Shown: positions 38,597 to 50,900, numbered from the stretch's first letter. The stretch: 64,000 bases of DNA from Allodiplogaster sudhausi (GCA_945643635.1 CALZFC010000019.1:3420501-3484500), one strand, 5' to 3'. Program-made: numbers and translations. The notes: generated by a model not told the origin, from the sequence alone.

Positions 38597-39283
38597 CTTT
38601 TGGAAAGTTCCAAAATGCCCAATCAAATTGCGCGCTTCTCGATGAACGCATGTCAATTTGGCTTCATACCGTACTTTCACTACTAGTTCCCCCACCCCCT
38701 TTATACCCCCCCCCCCAATAATAATACGACCCTTGATAATGTCATTGAAAAATAGTGCCCTTCCCTCTAATAGAACTCCCCCCCCCCGTGCCCCCCCCCC
38801 CTAATAGTCCAAATAGTCCAAAGTGGCAGCTCTAGACGAGCCTCGAATGGGTCCATGGTATGCTCTTGCCAATGAACTGAATGTAAATTCATTCAGGTGA
38901 TGATTCCATTGCATATCGAGCTGCAATTCTCCTATTTTGAAAATACGGTTTTGTTATCCAGCTTTTAGGGCATCACCTTGAAAAATAGTACCCCTTCCTC
39001 TAACTCCTCCCTCGCAAGGGTATTGAAAAATATTACTAATATAGAAATTGTGGTATTTAGCTTCAGGTACTCGGGTATACCAAAATAAACCAATAGCATT
39101 GCCGGGTTGTATGCCTCAAAATGTTTCCATTTTATTGGGATATATTGGCGCAGTGTCATGAAGGACACTTTAATGTTGATTAAGTAAAGCTCGAGTGCCT
39201 GAATCTAAATATGGAATGCAAATCTATATGCGTTCATCGAGAAACACACAATTTGATCGGATATGTTTGGAACTTTCCGAAAA
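38597..39283. repeat. Inverted repeat (diverged foldback element) enclosing C-run DNA
   Basis: The sequence at 38597-38672 (TTTGGAAAGTTCC, then TTCTCGATGAACGCAT) recurs as its reverse complement at 39208-39283 (ATGCGTTCATCGAGAA, then GGAACTTTCCGAAA). Arms are about 75 bases and clearly diverged. Between them are poly-C blocks and the recurring words TCTAATAG and GAAAAATAGT. No target duplication was identified, so the outer limits are approximate. Confidence 0.55.
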
Positions 39284-40012
39284 TTCCTTCCAAAGCTCAT
39301 GCACCCATGATAGTTGGGCGGTACAGCATGCATAGACAAAATATTAGATTTTGTTCCGATCCTGTTAAAACCTTCATCGATGAAAATTTTCCGAGGCGAG
39401 TTCTGAATTCAAGCAAATTATTGGCAGGAGTAGAAGAAGAAGAACATTGCCCATTACAGTTCAAGAGAAGCAAAATGTCGATTTGCAATATATTTTATGA
39501 ATTTAGTCGCCTATTAAATATCCTTCGATTTAAAGTTAGCTGAAAGGCTGATAAATTCCTTTTGCCTCTAGAGCCGATGATCAAGATATATGTACATAGA
39601 CATTAATTATGCTAGTAGAATTAATGAAAACCTTGGCACCAGAAAACCACAAGATAAGCGGGATAAGAGATTCTTTTTTTAAACAACATTATTTATCAGA
39701 AGTGATCGCACTAGATGTGAAACGCGAGAAAAGATCTCTGAAAATCTGGAGACTTCCTTGTGAGTGGAGGTCCCAGCAGCCAGCCGAGCCAAATAAAAGC
39801 CACGCAAGTGGTCATTACGATCTCTTCCATTGTTTGCACTCCTCCTTCCTTTTGCTGCTTGCAATAATGTAGGCGAAGAGTGCGCTCTATCTAAGGGATC
39901 ATGCACCAGCCAGTGCACGAAGAAGGACTAACACTGTTCTCTACCCTCGTGCACTTTCCATACGATCTGTCTGCTTCTCTTTCGATCTATTTTTCTCTCC
40001 TTCACATTTCAT

Positions 40013-40050
<38 letters not shown>

Positions 40051-40744
40051 TTTCTCAAACTAGATTCTTCACTTAGAAGTAAACACTCATGGAACCATAT
40101 AATTCCTGCACGATTCTCGACAATTTTCGATGTAAGCACTTCCTGTTTCACAGCGACCACTCTGATACCATTTTCTTTTACATTTACTCTTTCTCTCGCT
40201 AAATCTTTCATTCTTTTCCTGCGCTTTATTTATTTATCTCTGTCCTCCCTGTGTCTGTCTCTCATCTCCCTGTGTTCGTCCCTCTCTATTCACCACATCT
40301 TTATCTCTCTATCCCTATCACTCTAGCCCTTATTATCATCAAGGCTTTGTTCCTTTCCGAGTCCTTCGTGTATTTCCTATCAGTGCTTCGCTTGTCGTCG
40401 AGCCGCTGCCCAGTGAGCATTTAGACTTCATCGTAAGAGTGATAAGAAGCTTCTGGATAGGTGAATGTGGTGAGGAAACTCAATTTATGATTTGTTAATG
40501 AAGAAATAGTAATGATAAGAGAAGATAGAGAATTTAAGACAATGGAAGAGGGAGAGACAAGGGGAGATTGAGAGGGAGAGATGGAATGGTGAGGTAAACA
40601 GACATATCACCAGAGATGCCCTCAAGCATGGGCCACTGCGATCAATGATTGTTGTGGAACCACGTGATCTGTTGCTACCTGGGTTTATGAATTTTACTAT
40701 TGTGTAGTTGTTCCTTTATGATCTATATAGAGTCTTTTCTTTAA

Positions 40745-41130
40745 AGTACCCCCCGGGCTAACTATTCTTCAACACCTTGCGGGGGAGGGGAACTATTAGA
40801 GGAAGGGGTTCTGTTAGAGAGAGAGAATGTGACACACAAAAAGTTTGATAACAAAATTTTTTTCTCAAAAAAAAAAGAAAGCATAATAGGTCGACATCAG
40901 TGGAATCATCACTGGAATATTTGTTTTACCGCAGTTTTTGAACGAAATTCAAAAAGCATCTCATGCTTCCAGGATCCATTCGAAGTACATGCATATATAT
41001 CTCTCGATCTAAGGTATTAGTTTATTAGAGGGGAAAAGGGGGTGGGCATTCAACTAGAGGAAGAGTACTATTTTTCAATGACAATATCAGAGGGGTACTA
41101 TTGGAGGGGGGATTCTAATGAGGGGGGGGG
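40745..41130. repeat. G-run repeat related to the C-run DNA at 38690-39010
   Basis: Blocks such as GGGGAACTATTAGAGGAAGGGG, GGGGTACTATTGGAGGGG and a run of nine G followed by TACTAATAGAG are reverse-complement relatives of the poly-C words near 38690-39010. They appear to be diverged copies of one family in opposite orientation. Confidence 0.5.
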
Positions 41131-41696
41131 TACTAATAGAGAGAATGCGGTAGATATATTTCAAACGCAAATTTCATTTATTCTTAGATGAATCCGAATC
41201 AAGCAATCAACAATAGATCAATATTTCGGCTCTTAGTTGAGTGTTGCAAGCTGACATAATATGCTGACAAATGAAAAGACGTCAGGGAGTGGCAAAAGGC
41301 TCACACCACGAATTCTCACATTTTTTCCTTATGATACCGCTTTCCCCTAGACAGTAAGTATTCTATGCACAAGGTAGGGTGTCCCAAAAGAAGATTCTTC
41401 TGAGCCCGTCTGAATATCACCCGACTTTTATTCATACCACTTCGAACTTCTCACGTTTTGTGCATCTACTGTGCTCACTCAGACTCGCGACAGTCACGAG
41501 CCCTCCTTGTGGCTTTCCACCAGCCAATTCTTGCCTGATAAGAGGCAAGAAGGCGAAGCTGGAAAGCGAATAATTCTGCCACGCTTTGGCAGAAGAGATG
41601 AGGTGTCAGTTAAGCCTTTTCCCCTGCAGATGAGGACGCTCCAGTGTAGTGGCAGCAAAATTGCCCTTGTTATTGCCAGTAGCAAGATCGATTCTG

Positions 41697-41856
41697 ATTC
41701 GAACCAGAGGTGGGAATGGGCCGGCCCAATTTCCCAAGGGCCCGGGCCCAAAATTCTAGGGCCCGGAAATTTCCGGCCGGGCCGGGCCGAGACTTTGGGC
41801 CTGACGGGCCGGGCTGGCCCAAAAATTTTGGGCCCATTCCCACCTCTGATTCGAAC
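41697..41856. mobile_element. hAT-type MITE (144 bp) with perfect 8 bp target-site duplication
   Basis: The element 41705-41848 starts CAGAGGTGGGAATGGGCC and ends with the exact reverse complement. It is flanked on both sides by ATTCGAAC (41697-41704 and 41849-41856). CAG...CTG ends with an 8 bp duplication are the hallmark of hAT transposons. The interior is very GC-rich, composed of GGGCC/GGCCC words, with no coding capacity. It is a non-autonomous element. Confidence 0.93.
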
Positions 41857-42026
41857 ACATCATGCATTTTCTGATACGTACACAAAAAATTAAAATTTTA
41901 TGCACTATACTGGATTGCGTAGAAGTTTGCAAAATGTTAAAAAGAAGGGTGACATGATTATCACATCTCATTGCTTCAACAATCACCATCCATGCAAATG
42001 AGGTTATAGTTGTCTTGGTCGTGACG

Positions 42027-42510
42027 TCACTGGCTGGTCATCTCATTCAGGCACGCGTAGTAATCGTCCAGATCGGCGTGCGAAACAGCGCAGATGTATC
42101 CGGCGCTAGAACATGCAAGATTCTACATCATAACATGATGTAAATACATAGTATTCAGTGCTGATTAAGAACCAGACGTTGTAAATTACAATAGCTGGTT
42201 ACCCTCAACATGATAAACATATACATATAGGTAAAAATCTCATTTATCATTCTCTTCTTCTTGTCCTTCCTTGAAACCGACCGATGAAGCGGATCGGGCC
42301 TCGTGACATTCAGGCCAACCCAATGGTAGCCGAGGAACTGCATGAGCACATCGTCATTCTCGCGCATTCGACCTACAAAGGAGAACAAAAAAAGGATGGG
42401 TTCCACTCCTCTTTTCTTTCTTTCAACTTTAGTTTCCATCTGTTTGTTTCGCTTTCTTTGTCGTTCTCTTCTTCCTCTTTTCTGTTTCTTTCTGTTTCTC
42501 TCTCTCCCTC

Positions 42511-42541
<31 letters not shown>

Positions 42542-44258
42542 CTCTCTCGCTCTAACCAATAAGCTTGTCCATGCTCTTTGGAGTAATTCCTTCAGTAAGT
42601 GTGTACGCATCCTTCATCTCGTATTCCAAGCGGAAGTTCAGCTTTCCCATGTTCAGATTTTTCATGTCGGCGTAGTAGGTCATGAAATTAACAGAATATG
42701 TCACCAGAAAGATACAAATATTGTTATGAATGATAAATTTTCATAAATGCTGAACGCAAAAGAGTAGGAGACAATCGGTTTTATTAAATTAAATATTCTG
42801 ATGCATGTGCATAGAATGAGGGTCAACGGTTTATTGGAGTGAGCAATAAGAAGACCAACTTGATTCTGTTATACTTGCCGGTTCGCTCGTCAACGTCGTA
42901 TGTGCGGAAGGCGGGATTAGCTGCCTTTGGCATAACGGCAGGCCCGAGCATCAGAAGCTGCACTGGCGTGCCCTTCTCGTCCTAAAACAGGGCATGTTGG
43001 CCTATCGCTAACTAGGTAACAAGGTCATCCGGAAGCACTCTGGTTCTACTCCGCACGCGTTCAGGTGCACGTACTCGGACAATGTGGAACGAATCGGTGT
43101 GGTGATGGCCAAAGAGAAGCCAGCCGATCGACGAGGAGTAGTCAGCAATCAGACGAACGAGCCTGAATAACATTGCTTTGAAACTCTTTTTTTTCAACAT
43201 TACACTTTGTTGCAAACAAAATTTTTTTAAACAAATTAATTATTTTATTTAAAATAAACCGACTTCTTGTTGTATTCAGGACGGAACCACGTGCCATTCG
43301 GCTTCTTCTCGGCGACTTAATTAATTGGCAATTAAATGGCATAAGATAGAATTTAGAATAAATGGCTTTTCCACTCTTAAAAAAATGAAATCACGGACCG
43401 CCGGGAGGAATATGCGCCGTGATGTGCACGAGAGGCCGGCAGCCGCGTCGCGGCGGCTTGCATCTAAAAATTATCTAAAGTAAATCAATTCCATGACTTT
43501 GTCTCTTATCAACAGTGACAAAAGGAGAGATTAAAGGAGCATGCTATTTTGTAAGGATATTCCTCATTTATAATAGCCAAAAGATGAATGGCAAAAGCAA
43601 CAAACGCCGCAGCTGCCTTCAGCTCTCGCTCCATGAATGCGAACTGGCCTGCCGGATCGGCCGGCTCCGCAATGTTGTCCATGGCTTTGTTCTTGCTTCA
43701 ATTGACAAATTATAAAGTCTAATAAAAAAATTTTTATTTGCTCACGCATAGTAGAGATTGGTGTTGAGCACGAGGACGGTCGCGCTCGGCAGGAGATACT
43801 TGTAGTAGCCGCCGCGGCGGAAGAGTGCCTCGACAATAGGAGATTCAGGCTAACTTCCAAATTGTCGATTTTTTTCAGCAAAAAAGATGCTACCTCATTT
43901 TCCGGGTGCTTGCTAATCGGATTGCGCCACAACTTGAGCGCGTATTCGTACAGAGGGCTGTCGAGCCTGCAACATTAGTTATACATTTAAATTATCTATT
44001 AAAATGTAATAAATATCTGAACAATACGGAGACATACTTAAAAAACATTTTTTAAAATTAAAATGAATTCTATTAGATCAAGAATCTCTGACTCGAACTG
44101 ATCAGGCGGCGCGTAGTCGTGATTGCCAAAGACGGGCAGAATGACCGACGTTCTGTTGTAGGCGGCGTATACTTGGTCCGTCGTGAACTCGAGGATATTG
44201 TGGACGTCTGTAGGGAACTCTCTCACTATCTCTTACTCTCTCTCTCTGTCATCTCTCA

Positions 44259-44299
<41 letters not shown>

Positions 44300-45094
44300 G
44301 TTCGACCTCTCGTTCGCTCTCTCCACTCTCTCTGTCTCTCTCTCTCTCTCTCTCTAACAGTTGTCATCTCTGGACGGATCGGGATTCTTGGAGTTCAGCT
44401 CGTGTGGCACGTTGTCTCCCGTCCACACGACCAGATTCGGCTTGCGCACCAGACGGCGTGCTTCACTCATCGCAAGGGAGACCAATGCCTGTAAGGGGTT
44501 TTGTTTGTTAACTTTTTTAATATATGCTAACTTAATTGATTGATTTTTTTTCTCAAAATCACAAAGAAAAACGACATCTGTCAAACACATGCCCAAGTTG
44601 CGTTGCAAACAGTGTCAAAGTTAGAATAAACAAGATTCCCTACACACACCTTCGGCGCATTACATCCAATTTCTCCATAGGGCCCAGGATGAGGAGAGGT
44701 CACCGGCGCATCTCCGATTCGGCGGCACAACCTGTAAGGAGATTTATGTACATATTTTAATCACTTCATTAATTAAAGAAGGGCGATCAGCGAAATGCTA
44801 AATGAGATTTCAAATTGCCGCGGCTTCTTCGCACTCACATAAGCTCGTGCTAGTTTCACACACTATGTTTGTGTGACCTGCGAAGTATCACGTGAGAATG
44901 AGAGTGCGCTCTCCTAGGGTATTACGAAATATGCTGTAGCAAGAGTTGTAAAAAGAAATTCGGAATACCAACTTGCTCAAATCGCCATCGCGCGAATATT
45001 CGGGGTCATAGTGGAAGTCGGAGAGATGGAGAATCTCGAAGGCATTCCCGAGCGAGGCGAACCCGAAGAGAGCAACGAGGATGCCTCGCAGCAT
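42027..45094 (-). CDS. Secreted acid-sphingomyelinase-like phosphodiesterase (SMPDL3 type), copy 1
   Basis: Minus-strand exons: 44973-45094, 44650-44731, 44359-44488, 44093-44207, 43894-43966, 43746-43828, 43606-43695, 43399-43463, 43264-43315, 43075-43162, 42860-42981, 42557 to about 42690, 42282-42372, 42027-42105, about 440 residues. A signal peptide (ILVALFGFASLGNA) precedes the metallophosphatase motifs: LHLSDFHYDPEY, WTGDNVPHE, PVFGNHDYAP, HITAHIPPG and FGHHHTDSF, which supply the two-metal ligands. The C-terminal region has the family Cys and FRLEYEMKDAY. The enzyme is expected to be secreted or lysosomal and to hydrolyse phosphodiesters; the substrate cannot be told. It ends MTSQ without a hydrophobic tail. 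No AG acceptor can be found for the exon encoding MTYYADMKNLN, so this copy may be splicing-impaired or use an unusual site. Every intron position matches copy 2. Confidence 0.88.
44215..44358 (+). repeat. CT microsatellite inside an intron of phosphodiesterase copy 1
   Basis: A long CT tract fills the intron between exons 44359-44488 and 44093-44207. Copy 2 lacks it at the equivalent intron, so it expanded after the duplication. Confidence 0.9.
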
Positions 45095-45429
45095 CGTCCA
45101 ATGCGGAAATGAATGAGCAGATATGAACAGAGCATTTATATTGCGAAAGGATGGAAGCTAAGAGATATCGTCAAAAATTTTCCCTATATTCTTCAACTGA
45201 ATTTGTTGAAATGATAGTCGACCTTTCTGGCAACTGATTAAACAAGGCGTGCCAAATCATCTCCAAATCTTTCCATTCCCATCTTTTTCTCTCTCTCCTT
45301 CTTTGTCTCTCAGTCTTTGTTTCAACTCCCTTTTTCTCTTCCTCTCTATCTCTCTGCCTCCTTTCTCTTTTTCACTCTCATTCAATCTCTCTCATGCTGA
45401 ATAGTCCATCATGCGCTTGAGCCCCGTAC

Positions 45430-45486
45430 ATACTTCATCTGGTTCTGCATAACATTGCTGTGACCGAAAATGCGTTTCAGCTGCCT
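45430..45486 (-). other. Orphan exon-like segment, 19 codons
   Basis: On the minus strand, a CAACAG acceptor is followed by 19 open codons (RQLKRIFGHSNVMQNQMKY) and a GTACGG donor. It lies 336 bases upstream of the start codon of phosphodiesterase copy 1. It does not resemble that family. It may be an exon of an unseen gene, or chance. Confidence 0.25.
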
Positions 45487-45764
45487 CTGTTGAAGAGAAT
45501 TGAAACAAAAATGACAGGTTCAAAAGAATACTCATACATCATCAAAAGTTTAATAGCTCGACAAGAGAGCGGGAAATAGGAAATATGTTGGAGAGTTTAA
45601 GAAAATGATAGAGTAATAGAGAGAGAAATAGCGAGAAGGAATATCATGTACCTACAATACAACCAAATATTATTAGATTGACAGCTAAAAATGTTTAAAC
45701 AAACCAACTTTTCTTTTCGTTGAAGAACTGGGGAGCATAACTGAAAAACGGGGCAGCATAACTT

Positions 45765-46055
45765 AACCAGACATGTGAGGTGAAGCAAATCTTGCTTGAA
45801 AAGCGTCTAATGAACGAACACAACAGTGTTTTCGCATCGCAATTCGTGGGTGAAGGGACGAAAAAAAGGCTTTTTACAAATCAAAATTATAAGTTAACAG
45901 ACATTTTCAAGGGCGGAATGAGTAGAAGATGAGTTGTTAACACGAAGAGTTGTAATCGCAAGTGCAGCGATGAGAAAGGGAAGATGGAGAGCGCGACAGT
46001 CGAGTGTGTCCAAGTTCACTGCTCTACCAATGACGTTGTCCGCTCGCGTCTACAA
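45765..46055 (-). pseudogene. Relic of the 3' end of a further phosphodiesterase copy
   Basis: About 290 bases align over their length with 47770-48050, which is the last exon and 3' flank of copy 2. Shared words include GACATGTGAGGTGAAG, GAAAAGCGTCTAATGAA and CCAATGACG.TGTCCG. Frameshifts and substitutions have destroyed the coding potential. Its position in front of copy 1 shows that the tandem unit ended beyond the stop codon and suggests a deleted or unequal-crossover product. Confidence 0.7.
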
Positions 46056-47952
46056 CGCTAATGAATAATATTTACTTTTTTGGTGAAAGATAGAAAGTAG
46101 TCAACGCCTTGATCAATAAGTGTTTCATGGAATCACGTAGCACCCTATGATTTTTATGATTTTTCCCAAGCGATTAACTCAAAGGTCAGCCTCATTTCTT
46201 CCTTCATGTGGCTCTTCAACAAATCGTACATCCAAATCCTAATATGTATCCTCTAAGAATAGTCCATGCTTCATTTCTAGACTCTCTGGTACTTACCAAT
46301 TTCACTTTTACCATTATAATGTTCCACCGTGTGGACGTTCTGTAACACATACGTTGAAACAACCATTCGAAGATTCCCAAAGACGTAATTTACTTGCAGG
46401 GGGAAACACAAGATACATTCTTCGACTTTTTGTTGAATAAGGGCAGTAACTGATCAAAAAAAAGAACAGGAAGTCGAAATAATCTATGTCATTTCTTTTT
46501 CGCGTTAACAAGCCTTTAGCGAATAGGCTGCACAGACGCGATAAAAAATATAATAAATATCCAAGTGAAATCACATGTCATAAATTTTTTCTATGTTCAT
46601 GAACAATACGGAGAGCTAAACTAAATACGACCATAAAAATATTTAGATTGAATTAGTACCCTGCAGTGCTACATATAATGCTTGCATCTGACAAGTATAT
46701 TACCGCCCACGAGAAAGGAATACGAATCGAGCGACTCCGAGCAAGGAAAAAAGATTGTCTAAAAAATCTTAGAAACTTAACTCACATAAATATATTTTTT
46801 TGGTTCTCTAATACGAGTTGATGACCAAAAGTGAAAGAGAAAACTGTGTAGAAACGCTAAGCTCACTTTTGTTCTCTCGAATTCGCGCACACTGCAAACT
46901 GTTTCAAATGTGCAGAGTAACGTAATACAAAAATGAGAGCCATGCAATGAAAATTGGATTTACTCAGATTTTGCAGTATTTCCTAAGAAGTATTTTCAGC
47001 TCTTTTTGAATGCGGTGCTCAAGTCAATAATACTCAGCTTGCACATCTCGAGCTGCGCAGAGCTGCTTGATCCTTATCACCGAGCTAGTGACCCATTCCG
47101 TAAGTAATAAATGTTAGCCTTATTGATGAAGTTGCCCGTACTCGGTCATGTTTGATAATTATTAGTCAATTCATGATTATTTATCAGATTTTAGTACTAC
47201 TATTTTCAATTAAATCATGATGAGAATAGCAAAGCAAGAATGAGATGAAGGCTAATTGTCTTGCATTGAGACATTCCAATCATTTGTCTGGAGTCATATG
47301 ATCTACGCAAATTCCTTAATTATATCATTAAAAGGTTAGGTACTCTTATTTAAAAAAAAAGAAAGTGGAGATTGCACGATGGAGTTCTTATTGTTAGGTC
47401 AAAGGAATATATGTACATATTCTATTGTTACGTGCCCCTCTACTGCCTCATGTCCGGCTAAAAAGTATGATAGGGTTTTCTCGATGGGAAGGGATCAATC
47501 CGCGGGGGGTTGGGTCTTCAGGAAGAAACAAGCGTCTGGGGGGGGGCGAACAATTGACACTGACAGGCCAGCCCAGCCAACTGGGAGTCAGAAGGCAGGC
47601 ATGACCACGTGCCATGTCCTTAGTAGACAATGCACTATAAATCCTCTCGAAGATCGCTAATGCTGATCGTCTGAATTCTAAATGTTCGCGCGCATTTTGC
47701 CGACCTTGCTATAAAAAAATAAATGTCAAATCGAATTTTTTTATGCACGCGAAAGTCTGAAAAACGCACGCAGTAGGCAGGCCAACACAGGTAGACATGT
47801 GAGGTGAAGTGAATCTTGATTGAAAAGCGTCTAATGAAAGAAAGCAGTGCACTCGTTTCTCGAGTCAGACATGAAGGAATGAAGTTTGTTACCAAAAAAG
47901 ATTATAAATTAGCGGAAGGTTTCTCGGGAGTTGTAAGCAAGAATTGTTCCAA

Positions 47953-50900
47953 TCAGAGGAGCAGCAATGAGAAAACGAAGGCTGCGACCGTCAAGAGTGC
48001 CCGTGTTCTCTGCTCTGCCAATGACGCTGTCCGTTCACGTGGCGGAGCATCTTCGAGGCAGACGAAGTAGTCGTCGAGGTCAGCGTGTGAAAGGGCGCAG
48101 AGGTGAGCGGCTCTGGTTACAAAAGAAATACTTAATATCCACATAAATAGAAACATATTTACTTGTTTGTAAAAACTAGCAATCAATGCCAAATGAATAC
48201 TTACATACATATATGTACATATTTTAAAGCAAAATTCACGGCGAATTAAGTTCGACATTACTTTCCGCATTTTAGAAATTAACGAATATTCATTTTGACT
48301 TTAAAAGGTCAAAATGAATATTCGTAAATATCTTCACCGAAAGTGCGGATCAGGTCGCGTGACATTAAAGCCGACTGAGTTGTAGCCGTAATATTGCATA
48401 AACACACTGTCACTGTCGCGCATTCGATCTGAAAAGACAACTGATGATGGACGAAACATCAAACAAACACCCTGTTATTCTTTTCTTGTTGTCTCCACAT
48501 CTCCATTCTCTCTTCTCTCCCTGTCTCTTCTTACCAATGAGTTGGTCCATGGTTCTTGCAGTAATGCCTTCAGCCAATGAGTACGCATCCTTCATCTCAT
48601 ACTCGAGGCGGAAGCCAACTCCAGGAACGCCAGAGTTCAGTAGAGTAACATCAGCGTAGTAAGTCATGTAAAGGAAAGCGAATTTCATGTAACTTTATGC
48701 ACTTTTTGATAGTTTTAATAACATTTGAAGAACAAAACTATTTGAAAAATGTGATTGGTTGAGACCTGATTTTACGATAGGCCCCTGTCCGTTCGTCAAC
48801 GTCGTAGACTCGGAAGGCCGGATTGTTGGACCCACCCCCTTCCAGGCCCATCTTCCACGGCGTGACAGCAGGAGCCATTAGCAGCAGCTGTACTGGCTCG
48901 CCGTCAGGATCCTAGAGTAGCCTAGTGGTAAGTGGGCCGCACAGCATTCTGTGCCAACCCAGTTCGAACCCAGAGGGAGCAGAAAAAAATGCTTGACGCA
49001 CCCGCACAATGTGGAAGGTATCAGTATGGTGGTGTCCGAAGAGAAGCCATCCAATATTGTCCGCGTACTCGGCAATGAGACCAACTAGTCTGGGAATAAA
49101 AAACTTGAAAACCTAATGGTTACTGGATGTAAACTATTACACAAAATGGTAAATGGATTCTACGATTAAATGTTTTCAACGAATAAAGAGTAGTAGAAAA
49201 TACCGTTTGTTGTATTCTGGACGAAGCCACGTGATATTGGGCGATCTCTCGAAGGCTATAAACGAACAAGCCTTTATAAATTATGCAAAATGATTATAAC
49301 ACTGATGCCACTTGAATGTTGCATCCTGAAAGGAGCGGAAAAGTTGTATCAAGAATGAAGAAGGAATGCTCTAACCGCCTGGCGCAATGTGCGCCACGAT
49401 GTGCACGAGCTGGCGGCAGCCTTGTCCTGGCTGGCATCTAAAGTCGAATTCATATTCATTCATTTCGAAACGAAATTGATGAGAATCATTTTGAGAAACG
49501 AAAAAAAGCAAATTACGCTGCGGCTGCCCGCAACTCTCGCTCGATGAATGCAAATTGGCCCGCAGGATCCGCTTTCTCTGTAAAATTGTCGACCGCGAAA
49601 TTATATCTGGAAAGAATTTATCAGTTTCGAACGCAAAAGTGCTCCGTTATTTATGACCTTGAAATAACACAAGAAAACATATCAAAAATGTTAAGACGAA
49701 AATAGCTCGTAGTTTGTCTCAAAAATACAAGTGAGTCTACTGATAGTAAAGGTTGGTGTTGAGCACGAGCACAGTCCCGCTCGACAGTAGATATTTGTAG
49801 AAGCCACCGCGACGAAATGTTGCCTATCAATCATTGCCAAGTTTTTTTTCTCCTACATATATCTCTTTGTTTCGAACAGTTCCTTATTCATTTCAAGATT
49901 GACAATTTCTTTTGAAGATCTCTCGACCTCATTATCCAAGTGCGTCCTAATTGGAAACTGCCAGAGTTGGAGTGCGTAGTCGTACAGTGTGCTGTTTGGC
50001 CTCAAGCAGTTGTAAACTTTGTATGCATTTAGTATGATTTAGGTACTTCGATGTAAATATTCCAATTGTTTTACGTGTAATTTGTAAGCTGCGTCTCTGT
50101 GTGCATATCTTATAATATAAGACCGATTTATAGTATGTAACAAACTCGAATTGATCAGGCGGAGCGTAATCGTGATTGCCGAAGACGGGCAAAATGGTCG
50201 AGGTGCTGTTGAACACGCCGTAAACCTGACTTGTCGTGTACGCGAGAACGCGGTGGACATCTTAATAAGCCATCTTAGAATACATTTCTATGTTATAGTG
50301 TCACTTTTACATGCCAGAATGCATTCATATAGAAAAGAATAAATCGATATCTGACACTCCATGTCCCTGGTCGGATCCGGCTGTTTGAAGTCCACTTCGT
50401 GTGGAATGTTGTCGCCTGTCCAAACGACGAGATCGGGCGCGGGTACGAGGCGGCGAGCTTCGCGCACAGCAAACGCAATCAGGGCCTGACCATTATGATA
50501 ATGTGAACATATCTAACGACAAGAACACTTCAATTACCGTAATCAACTTCTCTTGTGAGAAGATTAGATCGTTCAGCTACTTGAACTGTCTAAACATAAC
50601 TGTTAGAGCATGAAAAGCGTAAGCAAACACACTGCTGGCGAATCGCATTTGTAGTCGCCGTAGGGTCCAAGCCGTGGATTCGTCGCCGCCTCGAGTAGGG
50701 AAGTCATGTTATCATTGAGGTGACACATCCTAAAAGCATAAAGGTGTTTCTTATTTTTCACCATCTTTTTTAGGACAAAAATGTTAGGAAATTTTTCAAA
50801 CAAAAATAAATTTTGATCAAATTATTCGCATCCCTGTTCCGATCGCCGTCGATGTTGTATTCGGGGTCGAAGTGCATATCGGAGAAGTGTAGAATAGTGT

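Larger units (their letters stand above)
36337..42026. other. Intergenic region between the sulfotransferase and the first phosphodiesterase gene
   Basis: No gene is supported. An AATAAA at 36981-36986 is a possible polyadenylation signal for the sulfotransferase transcript. The rest contains a foldback-like inverted repeat (38597-39283), G/C-run repeats (38690-38820 and 40745-41130), CT tracts near 40012-40048, and a hAT-type MITE (41705-41848). Confidence 0.6.
45095..47952. other. Spacer between the two phosphodiesterase genes
   Basis: Mostly AT-rich non-coding DNA. It contains a relic of a phosphodiesterase 3' end (45765-46055) and a 57-base in-frame exon-like segment on the minus strand (45430-45486). 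No complete gene was found. Confidence 0.6.

Noticed and set aside
47380..47660. Plus-strand open frame between the phosphodiesterase relic and copy 2
   Set aside because: The composition is mixed, it has homopolymer G runs, and it shows no similarity or splice support.
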